Shown: positions 1 to 4,671 of the stretch, in pieces
How the letters are laid out: the number at the start of each line of letters is the position of its first letter
Numbering within the stretch: the stretch's first letter is position 1
Origin: Methanosarcinales archaeon
Lineage (GTDB): Archaea > Halobacteriota > Methanosarcinia > Methanosarcinales > Methanogasteraceae
Length of the DNA stretch: 6,260 nt
Direction: 5' to 3'
NCBI GenBank assembly: GCA_030606635.1
Contig: JAUWGA010000102.1
Coordinates: 1-6,260 of the forward strand
Notes under the pieces: model-generated
The model's database searches: none
What the model was told of the DNA's origin: nothing
What the model saw: the letters and a program-made list of their open reading frames with translations, nothing else
Program-made: the position numbers and the translations under genes

Positions 1-284
1 CGAAGCGGGGACAAGACGAAATCCGCTGCGAGATGATCGATGAGTCCGATGATCTCTGCTTCCTCTTCTGTATCTTCAGCGCCTTCCACCGCGTCCCAGG
101 TCTTCCCGGATAGGATATCATTGACACGCTCGTTACTTTCCTTAAATCTATCCTGAAGTAGAAACGGGCAACCGGTCGTTTCCGCCTCGCCTGCCACCAG
201 CGCGGCTGCGAACTGGGTGCAATTCGTATATCCGCACTCGCCGCAGTTAAATCCAGGCAACTGCCGGGATATCTGCCTCTTCAT
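1..284 (-). CDS. 4Fe-4S (Fes-domain) iron-sulfur protein, N-terminal part, truncated by window edge
   Basis: The reverse strand translates without a stop from ATG at 284 to the window edge (94 codons). Residues 9-42 form a four-cysteine cluster motif, LPGFNCGECGYTNC followed by GCPF, with spacing C14-x2-C17-x4-C22-x16-C39. This is the Fes (PF04060-type) [4Fe-4S] domain also found in RnfB and in the CO dehydrogenase/acetyl-CoA synthase gamma subunit. The rest, about residues 43-94, is acidic and helical-looking. A redox role in the cytoplasm is expected from the domain; the partner and full architecture are outside the window. Start choice: GGAGGT lies 12 nt and GGGGG about 6 nt before ATG 284. 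An in-frame ATG at 350 would add 22 residues rich in Pro, Gly and His that do not look conserved, although a TATA-like element near 391-398 fits that start. It reads in the same direction as the zinc-ribbon gene at 496-627. Confidence 0.8.
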   Translation of the reverse strand, partial: MKRQISRQLPGFNCGECGYTNCTQFAAALVAGEAETTGCPFLLQDRFKESNERVNDILSGKTWDAVEGAEDTEEEAEIIGLIDHLAADFVLSPL

Positions 285-390
285 CGCCTGCCCCCGACCT
301 CCGACAGCCGGCGGATTATGTTTGTGGGTCGGTATCGATTCAACAACCATTGCGGCATCAACCTTAGCGTAAGTGGGGTGCGCAAGACAC

Positions 391-398
391 ATATATGC
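391..398 (-). promoter_or_regulatory. possible TATA box for the Fe-S protein gene
   Basis: An ATATATGC element (read on the minus strand as GCATATAT) is centred near 394. Placing a start site 25-28 nt downstream puts it near 366-369. That gives a leader of about 16-19 nt to the ATG at 350, or about 82 nt to the ATG at 284. No clear BRE is seen upstream, so this is weak. Confidence 0.3.
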
Positions 399-495
399 AT
401 CTATGCTTATGCCGAATCCACGCTGCTGATGCTATCCGGGCATACGAGACTATAACAGACCCGCATCGATCAGCGCACCGTTCTACATGCCGTAG

Positions 496-627
496 TTACG
501 ATATGATTATCGAATCCAGATTTGCCGTTCCGGGCCGCGTCCAGTACCTGCATCTGGTGCAGACCTGTATACGACCAGAATGACATAATTGACTTCCACA
601 TTTCGGACATTTGTTTAGTTGATACAT
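496..627 (-). CDS. small zinc-ribbon protein, 43 aa
   Basis: A short reverse-strand frame runs from ATG 627 to TAA 496 and encodes 43 residues. It begins MYQLNKCPKCGSQLCHSG and has a second cysteine knuckle, VCTRCRYW, at residues 22-29. C7/C10 and C23/C26 make a CxxC-x12-CxxC zinc ribbon; C15 is an extra cysteine. The fold suggests a stand-alone zinc-binding module of the kind common in archaea, which could bind nucleic acid or protein; no specific function can be assigned. Start support: GAGGTTAGGGGA immediately precedes the ATG, a good Shine-Dalgarno match. No other ATG lies upstream in frame before a stop, only a GTG. A BRE/TATA-like element at 679-694 sits at the right distance. It is followed in the same direction by the Fe-S protein gene, 211 nt further on. 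Confidence 0.75.
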   Translation of the reverse strand: MYQLNKCPKCGSQLCHSGRIQVCTRCRYWTRPGTANLDSIIIS

Positions 628-678
628 TCCCCTAACCTCTATGGTTGATTGCAGGTGTAATATCACGTCGCTGTTTGG

Positions 679-694
679 TAATAAATCTTTCGGT
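679..694 (-). promoter_or_regulatory. BRE/TATA promoter for the small zinc-ribbon gene
   Basis: Read on the minus strand this is ACCGAAAGATTTATTA, which resembles an archaeal BRE (CCGAAA) directly followed by a TATA element (ATTTATTA, 679-686). A start site 25-28 nt downstream would fall near 655-658, leaving a leader of about 30 nt before ATG 627, enough for the GAGGT ribosome site. Confidence 0.45.
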
Positions 695-815
695 TTTTTT
701 CACACCGGGTCCGGAGGTTGACTTTTCATTACTTTCTGGAAACGCCGGATTGTATCAGGTAAGCACAACTAACAAAACTGGAGCGCTAGTGGGTTACAAA
801 GCCGGTAACCTAATT

Positions 816-916
816 AATCCGTGTAATCAGCGTCCATCTGTGGCTGATAAAAATTTTAGCCACTGACTGCGAAAGCACGCGGCGAAGCCATTAACACAGA
901 TTTCGCTGATTACGCC
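816..916. repeat. MITE-like imperfect inverted repeat
   Basis: The left arm contains GTAATCAGCG (823-832), three bases, then ATCTGTG (836-842). The right arm contains CACAGAT (895-901), two bases, then CGCTGATTAC (904-913). The arms are reverse complements over 10+7 bases, apart from a 3-versus-2 base spacer. Nested inside is GTGGCT (840-845) paired with AGCCAC (858-863) around an AAAATTTT core. The arm sequence resembles the ATCCGTGTAATC/ATCTGTGGCT short dispersed repeats I recall from many archaeal and bacterial genomes, including Methanosarcina; that resemblance is from memory. There is no ORF inside, so if mobile it is non-autonomous. The outer boundaries are uncertain because flanking similarity fades and no clear target-site duplication is visible. 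Confidence 0.65.
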
Positions 917-1088
917 TATCTAATCGCACTGGCATTTGCCGGGTTGGCGTCATGTTTTTCAACCGACTGGAACAAATTAAAAAGTCTTCGGAGGTCAGCA
1001 ACCCCGTTAGATGACGTGTTGCTCGAGGTCTGCGCGCTCTGTCGGAGGTATCCGGTCGGCAGATTCGGAGAATTATGAATTAGATGAA

Positions 1089-1931
1089 TTATTCCACTGC
1101 GCCTGCCAGATCAGATGTCATATAGTCCACGATCTTCTGCAACTTGGTCCTGACTTCCGTTTCATTAAACGAATTTATGATCTGCTTCGAGCAATCAACG
1201 TGATGCTGCACTTCCGCTACCGAGCGGTCTATCGCATCGTGCTTCAGGATGTGTGGGAGCGTTGTTGAGGTGTTCTCAGACTTCTTCTCGTGCTGGAGGT
1301 CCTTGCATTCGAGGATGTCATCGATGATCTGGTACGCCATGCCAAGATGCGTCCCGAATTCGGTGCATCTGCTGACAGACCGCGCGGGCGCCCCACCGAT
1401 CCTGCTTCCCATACATGCCGATGTAGCAAAGAGCGATGCGGTCTTCTTGCTTATGCATTCGAAGTAATCGTTCTCGGAAAAATCGGCCTCGTTGCTGTTG
1501 ACATCAAGCGCCTCGCCTTCTGCCATGGACATGCCAGCGCGCCCGAAATCCTGAATCACTGCCCGGTCGTATTTTGAGATCAGTTCGATAGACTTTGATA
1601 TCAGAAAATCGCCGCAGAGAATCGCCGCAGCCAGCCCGAACTGCTTGTAAACACTTGGGACACCCCTGCGCACAAGACCCACATCCAGTATGTCATCGTG
1701 TATCAGCGATGCTGAGTGGATCAGTTCGATCGCGAGCGCGGCATCGATACATTCGTCCGCATCGCCGCCGAAGAGTTCGGAAGAGAGAATTAGTATGATC
1801 GGGCGGATTCTTTTTCCCCCCGAATCGAATACGTGGTGGACGATACGTTTCAGATTCGATTCATCGAGATCATCTATCATACTGCCGATTGCGCCGTTTA
1901 TCAGCCGGTATTCGTACCAGTCCGTGATCAT
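1089..1931 (-). CDS. trans-polyprenyl (isoprenyl) diphosphate synthase, possibly long-chain
   Basis: The 280-residue protein condenses isopentenyl diphosphate onto an allylic diphosphate to build an all-trans polyprenyl chain in the cytoplasm. Visible family motifs are GGKRIRP (38-44), the first Asp-rich motif DDILD (79-83) followed by R88/R89, GD (107-108), EGE (138-140), K163-T164, and the second Asp-rich motif YQIIDDILE (200-208). The residue five before the first Asp motif is Ala74, within LIHSASLIHDD. A small side chain there is typical of long-chain (hexa- to octaprenyl) synthases, whereas farnesyl/geranylgeranyl enzymes carry an aromatic. A respiratory carrier side chain is therefore more likely than the C20 lipid precursor (inference). 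The protein is shorter than the usual 310-330 residues. The loop after the second motif, normally GK...GK.TLP, is reduced to a Lys/Glu/Ser/Thr-rich stretch before TLP (224-226). CGAGG lies about 7 nt before the ATG, and the gene starts 12 nt after ccmE, so it is probably cotranscribed with ccmD-ccmE. Confidence 0.9.
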   Translation of the reverse strand: MITDWYEYRLINGAIGSMIDDLDESNLKRIVHHVFDSGGKRIRPIILILSSELFGGDADECIDAALAIELIHSASLIHDDILDVGLVRRGVPSVYKQFGLAAAILCGDFLISKSIELISKYDRAVIQDFGRAGMSMAEGEALDVNSNEADFSENDYFECISKKTASLFATSACMGSRIGGAPARSVSRCTEFGTHLGMAYQIIDDILECKDLQHEKKSENTSTTLPHILKHDAIDRSVAEVQHHVDCSKQIINSFNETEVRTKLQKIVDYMTSDLAGAVE

Positions 1932-1943
1932 CAGTATGCCTCG

Positions 1944-2339
1944 TTATTCTGTAGTCTCAAGCGGGGTCGCCTCGGTGCTGTATTTTGATGGACATTTGGT
2001 TACTATCTGGTTTGCGGATATGGTGTTGTTGGGGTACAACTTTCCGGTGACGGCAGCATGATTTCCTTCCACCAGATTTGGGGGATGATGCTCCACATAA
2101 CTGACATTGACATCTCTGTGTCCATCCGTAAGGGTGAATAATATCGTTGAACCGTTATCCATGTAGCGAAGCGTCCCTTCCGCAACGGTGCCGTTTACAT
2201 GCACCTGCTTTCCGATGTGCTCATCGGTAAGCTCCGAGACCGCGAGTTGTTTGTTCCCAATAGGGATGCCCCACAATCCGACCACCAGTACAACGAGGAT
2301 CACGACAGATGCAAATATCGTCTTACGTCTCCTATCCAT
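1944..2339 (-). CDS. ccmE: cytochrome c maturation heme chaperone CcmE, CxxxY type
   Basis: The protein has 131 residues, with a short basic N-terminus (MDRRRKT) and one membrane anchor (about 8-27) followed by an extracytoplasmic OB-fold domain (about 30-115). The core includes VHVNGTVAEGT, ILFTLTDG and AAVTGKLYPNNTISANQIV, the typical CcmE beta-barrel pattern. CcmE binds heme covalently and hands it to the cytochrome c ligation machinery outside the membrane. In most bacteria the heme-binding motif is HxxxY; here it is C116-P-S-K-Y120. CxxxY is the known variant of archaea and some sulfate reducers. A hydrophilic tail of 11 residues follows. The length agrees with the family (about 130-160). 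The ATG lies within the end of ccmD (8-nt overlap), which suggests translational coupling; a GAGGGGGA tract lies about 13 nt upstream. No other ccm genes (A, B, C, F, H) occur in the window. Confidence 0.9.
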   Translation of the reverse strand: MDRRRKTIFASVVILVVLVVGLWGIPIGNKQLAVSELTDEHIGKQVHVNGTVAEGTLRYMDNGSTILFTLTDGHRDVNVSYVEHHPPNLVEGNHAAVTGKLYPNNTISANQIVTKCPSKYSTEATPLETTE

Positions 2340-2454
2340 GTGTGCTCCGATTCCCCCTCGTTCTTGATAATCGTGATCGTGTGAGCAGCAGGTGTATGGT
2401 GTAGAGCCCGAGTCCTGCCCATACGATGCCGAATGCGTATAGCAGATAATTCAT
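2332..2454 (-). CDS. ccmD: small membrane protein, CcmD-like, 40 aa
   Basis: A 40-residue frame beginning MNYLLYAFGIVWAGLGLYTI has one transmembrane helix (about 3-24) and then a basic tail rich in Arg (TRSRLSRTRGNR). This size, topology and aromatic/Gly composition match CcmD. In bacteria that small anchor holds the CcmC-heme-CcmE complex at the CcmAB transporter and is needed to release heme-loaded CcmE. Its position directly before ccmE, overlapping it by 8 nt, supports the assignment, because sequence similarity in this family is always weak. No Shine-Dalgarno precedes the ATG. A TATA box at 2478-2487 predicts a transcript starting only about 2 nt before the ATG, so the mRNA is probably leaderless. 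An unrelated small membrane protein remains possible. Confidence 0.75.
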   Translation of the reverse strand: MNYLLYAFGIVWAGLGLYTIHLLLTRSRLSRTRGNRSTHG

Positions 2455-2477
2455 AGTCTTTATGATTGTGGTGATTC

Positions 2478-2487
2478 TATTAAATAT
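2478..2487 (-). promoter_or_regulatory. TATA box of the ccmD-ccmE-polyprenyl synthase operon
   Basis: The minus-strand sequence ATATTTAATA follows GCGGCAA and is centred near 2483. A start site 26-27 nt downstream falls at 2456-2457, 2-3 nt before the ATG of ccmD at 2454. This fits a leaderless transcript and the absence of a ribosome site. Confidence 0.55.
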
Positions 2488-2510
2488 TTGCCGCCGCGGT
2501 AGTTCGCAAT

Positions 2511-2525
2511 CGAAACGTTAATGTG
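2511..2525 (+). promoter_or_regulatory. possible promoter of tRNA-Glu
   Basis: CGAAACGTTAATGTG has a BRE-like CGAAA followed by a weak TATA element (GTTAATG) centred near 2520. That centre is 35 nt before the mature tRNA 5' end, so initiation near 2546 would leave a short 5' leader for RNase P. The TATA match is poor. The stronger TATTATATG at about 2539-2547 lies too near the gene to work. Confidence 0.35.
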
Positions 2526-2554
2526 CACTAGGTTACTGTATTATATGTTCCCAC

Positions 2555-2629
2555 GCTCCGGTAGTGTAGTCCGGCCAATCATGGTGGCCTTTCGAGCCAT
2601 TGACTCGGGTTCAAATCCCGGCCGGAGCA
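2555..2629 (+). tRNA. tRNA-Glu (anticodon UUC)
   Basis: A full cloverleaf is visible. The acceptor stem GCTCCGG (2555-2561) pairs with CCGGAGC (2622-2628), with discriminator A2629. The D stem is a 3-bp GTG/CAT pairing (2564-2566 with 2580-2582, including one G-U). The anticodon stem GTGGC (2584-2588) pairs with GCCAT (2596-2600) around the loop CTTTCGA, giving anticodon TTC (2591-2593). The T stem (2605-2609 with 2617-2621) encloses TTCAAAT. The variable loop is 4 nt. CCA is not encoded, so it would be added after transcription. There is no intron. The gene decodes GAA and GAG and is divergent from the ccm operon. Confidence 0.95.
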
Positions 2630-2747
2630 TTGGATTTTATCGAAATTACTTTGCGTGTTTCCGGTATTAGTCCTTTCCACGTACTCTGGTAACTTGTAGA
2701 TAAAATCGGTGGGATCGGCGTTACGCTCACTCCCGGTGTGAAATGAC

Positions 2748-2796
2748 CGGCAGATGCTGCTTTTCGCCAGCGCCCGCTCAGGAAAAACATCTGGCG
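2748..2796 (+). repeat. imperfect inverted repeat upstream of the dockerin-protein gene
   Basis: CGGCAGATG (2748-2756) pairs with CATCTGGCG (2788-2796) at eight of nine positions. An alternative pairing uses CGCCAG (2765-2770) with CTGGCG (2791-2796), so the same right arm has two possible partners. It lies upstream of the predicted TATA box at 2825-2840. It would therefore not be in that transcript, but could act as a DNA operator or be part of another RNA. Confidence 0.4.
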
Positions 2797-2824
2797 TCGA
2801 GACTTGCGACCGACTTTTGGGAGG

Positions 2825-2840
2825 TTTTTTATAATATAAT
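2825..2840 (+). promoter_or_regulatory. TATA box of the dockerin-protein gene
   Basis: The T/A-rich element TTTTTTATAATATAAT, after GGGAGG, is the strongest TATA-like sequence in this intergenic region. With the core TTTATAAT (2828-2835), transcription would begin near 2858-2860, about 50 nt before ATG 2911. Confidence 0.55.
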
Positions 2841-2859
2841 CACAGGTTGATCATACACG

Positions 2860-2890
2860 GCGCGGAGACTCCGGTCGGAGAGAATCGCGC
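2860..2890 (+). promoter_or_regulatory. 5'-leader hairpin ahead of the dockerin-protein gene
   Basis: GCGCG (2860-2864) pairs with CGCGC (2886-2890), and inside it CTCC (2869-2872) pairs with GGAG (2877-2880) around a GGTC tetraloop. An internal loop separates the stems (GAGA opposite AGAAT). The structure begins at the predicted transcription start and ends 8 nt before the ribosome site, so it could shield the 5' end of the mRNA or modulate translation. Confidence 0.4.
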
Positions 2891-2910
2891 GTTTGCCAGA
2901 GGTGGATGAA

Positions 2911-3822
2911 ATGAATGTGGATACAAAACATAATATCTTAGGAATCTGTATTGCAATTGTGTTGCTTGGCGCTTTTATAGGGGGTGCATCGGCAGCATTT
3001 TGCCCAGAGAGCTACATGGGAACGGTGATTGGAAAAGATGCCGAGAATAATACGTTTGGAATTCAGACAACACATAATTGGTCGTATAACTGGTCGCATA
3101 TTGGATGGCAGCCTAACGGCATCGTCATAGAATGGCTATTTCCAAATGAAGATGCTGCGAATGAGATATGTGTTGGTGATTATGTGGAGGTATTCGGTTT
3201 CGCAGCATCTCCTGGCCGGGCCATCGGTTTAGGAAAGATAAACTCAAGCACAGAGGTGATTATAACTGACATATACGGCGATCCCAATTTCTTGGAGCCT
3301 TATTGGTTATCAGAACCCAGGGATCCCCCTTTATTAGGTAATTTCACGATAGAATACAACAACGCACCCAATTGTTCAGATTGTAGTATGTGCAACTGCG
3401 AAGCGAATTATACCAACGTAACCATCATCAATGGGACTGGTCAAGTAGAAGTAGGCGATTGTCAATTGTATCCGGGACAGACCTGCATGTACGTGGGAAT
3501 GCAATATCGCATCGATATCACGTTTTATTCAGGAGAAGCTCCTGCCTGCCCTATGTGCAATGATTCATGCCCTCCTGGTCCACAGCCCATCTCAAATTTT
3601 ACAATACATATAAAGACGGCAAACCAGCCTCCTGCGACCCCGCGCGGTGATCTGAACCACGATGGAAATGTTACCCCCGCAGACGCTGTGATCGCGCTTA
3701 CAATCGCAGCCAGCGACGGAGAGAACTATAATGCGGACATCGATGGCGACGGCAAGGTCACATCCCTTGACGGGCTCATGATCCTGCAGGCGGCGGCTGA
3801 TAACATCGAGATAGGACCATGA
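2911..3822 (+). CDS. secreted Cys-rich protein with C-terminal dockerin domain
   Basis: The 303-residue product has an N-terminal signal peptide (hydrophobic 9-28, probable cleavage after the AxA-like GGASA), two extracellular regions and a dockerin tail. Residues 35-120 include GTVIGKDAENNTFGI and VGDYVEVFGFA, suggesting an OB-like beta domain. Residues about 143-235 are Cys-rich (C155-x2-C158-x2-C161-x-C163, then C184, C192, and C213-x2-C216-x3-C220). The 11 cysteines after the signal could form disulfides or bind metal; there is no CxxCH heme site. Twelve N-x-S/T sequons suggest glycosylation. Residues 244-303 are a type I dockerin with two EF-hand-like calcium loops (D247/N249/D251/D258 and D276/D278/D280/D287), which bind cohesin modules on partner or cell-surface proteins. 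ATG 2911 is preferred over an in-frame TTG at 2893, because AGAGGTG lies 6 nt before it. The sequons and dockerin point to a cell-surface or extracellular-complex protein; the ligand of the Cys-rich domain is unknown. Confidence 0.85.
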   Translation: MNVDTKHNILGICIAIVLLGAFIGGASAAFCPESYMGTVIGKDAENNTFGIQTTHNWSYNWSHIGWQPNGIVIEWLFPNEDAANEICVGDYVEVFGFAASPGRAIGLGKINSSTEVIITDIYGDPNFLEPYWLSEPRDPPLLGNFTIEYNNAPNCSDCSMCNCEANYTNVTIINGTGQVEVGDCQLYPGQTCMYVGMQYRIDITFYSGEAPACPMCNDSCPPGPQPISNFTIHIKTANQPPATPRGDLNHDGNVTPADAVIALTIAASDGENYNADIDGDGKVTSLDGLMILQAAADNIEIGP

Positions 3823-3882
3823 CCGCGGAACAATCCGTCCCGCCATAATACCTGAATGGTTAATGGTTAAAAGCGATCCAAC

Positions 3883-4668
3883 TTATTCGCCAAGTACCGC
3901 ATCGACGACAGTATCCTCCTCGATCCGCACGCCCTTCTTCCTGAAGAATCGCGTGACATTGTGGATGTCCCGCATCAGAAACTCCATGGCATTCGGATGA
4001 TCAAGGGTCACAGACTGACCCATATCGATGAAAACAACCTCGCTGTCATGCATCAGCATGTTAAACTCGCTCAGGTCGGCATGTACGAGATTTGCATGGT
4101 ATAATAGCCGGACATACTCCACAGTGGTATCAAACGCCTTCCGCGCCTGATCAGGGGTCAATGGCACCTCACGGAGTTGCGGCGCGGCGATCTCATCCTC
4201 TCCGATAAACTCCATTAAAAGAACGTTATTTCTCTCGACAAACGGTTCCGGAACACGTACCCCTGCTGCATGAGCTTTTTTCAGATTTCTCAGTTCTTTC
4301 TTCGTCCATGCGAACACGATGCTCCGTTTCTCGTGCCTTACGTTCTTGAATCTTGGATCCCCGATCAGGTATGACTGCATCGCACGGAAATTGCTCGTAG
4401 AGATGCGATACACCTTTATCGCGATCTCCCGCCCCTGCTGCTCCCGCTCACATCCGAACGCATGGTAGATGTTCGCCTCCTTGCCGGTACTGATCACACC
4501 TCCGAGCGCATCGATGTATCCCTTGTTTGAGAGGTGGTAGAGGGTCTTTAATGTAAACGTATCAAAAACACCTTCGACCGATTTTAAGTCTCCAGAATCC
4601 TTTATTCTGATCCGAAATCGGTCAATTTCCTTATCAATTGCCCTTAATCTTTTTTCGAGTTTTGCCAT
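3883..4668 (-). CDS. rio1: RIO1 family serine protein kinase/ATPase
   Basis: A 261-residue RIO1 protein, an atypical kinase that in archaea and eukaryotes acts in late maturation of the small ribosomal subunit. An N-terminal winged-helix region (about 25-58, including DTFTLKTLYHLSNKGYI) precedes the kinase fold. Visible motifs are the phosphate-binding loop STGKEAN (60-66), the ATP-anchoring lysine in IAIKVYR (K85), the flexible loop with STSNF (90-94), the catalytic loop HADLSEFN (196-203; D198 and N203), and the metal-binding IDMGQ (D215). All key residues are present, and the length is normal. It begins 3 nt after aIF1A with no Shine-Dalgarno, so translation is probably coupled to the upstream gene. 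The pair aIF1A-RIO1 recurs in archaea, often followed by a KH-domain (Pno1/Dim2-like) gene. Here the next gene is instead a convergent dockerin protein 60 bp away. Confidence 0.95.
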   Translation of the reverse strand: MAKLEKRLRAIDKEIDRFRIRIKDSGDLKSVEGVFDTFTLKTLYHLSNKGYIDALGGVISTGKEANIYHAFGCEREQQGREIAIKVYRISTSNFRAMQSYLIGDPRFKNVRHEKRSIVFAWTKKELRNLKKAHAAGVRVPEPFVERNNVLLMEFIGEDEIAAPQLREVPLTPDQARKAFDTTVEYVRLLYHANLVHADLSEFNMLMHDSEVVFIDMGQSVTLDHPNAMEFLMRDIHNVTRFFRKKGVRIEEDTVVDAVLGE

Positions 4669-4671
4669 GAT

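Larger units (their letters stand above)
628..1088. other. 461-bp intergenic region without a credible gene
   Basis: Short frames exist on both strands, but none combines a ribosome site, a promoter and protein-like composition. The first half is AT-richer than neighbouring genes. The region contains the zinc-ribbon promoter (679-694), a small palindrome GGTTAC-7 nt-GTAACC (792-810), the MITE-like repeat (816-916), and a minus-strand T-rich tract (complement of 974-983) that could terminate the operon ending at 1089. Confidence 0.5.

Noticed and set aside
395..583. 62-codon plus-strand frame
   Set aside because: It lies opposite the zinc-ribbon gene, which has a better start and a clear motif; the apparent protein is antisense reading.
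645..866. 73-codon plus-strand frame
   Set aside because: It runs across the zinc-ribbon promoter region and into the MITE-like repeat, has no ribosome site, and shows no domain-like pattern.
951..1013. 20-codon plus-strand frame starting MFFNRLEQIKKSSEV
   Set aside because: It is too short, with no ribosome site or promoter in front.
2741..2800. Possible C/D box small RNA near GTGAAATGA
   Set aside because: The C box is incomplete, and no matching D box (CTGA) or C'/D' pair is present at a suitable distance.
2743..2844. 33-codon plus-strand frame (ATG 2743) with GGTG upstream, before the dockerin gene
   Set aside because: It overlaps the inverted repeat and the strong TATA box, has no convincing promoter, and its composition is not protein-like.
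3857..3870. Tandem TGGTTAA repeat between the convergent dockerin and rio1 genes
   Set aside because: Only two 7-base units and a short T tract on the minus strand; it may help termination but cannot be told from chance.
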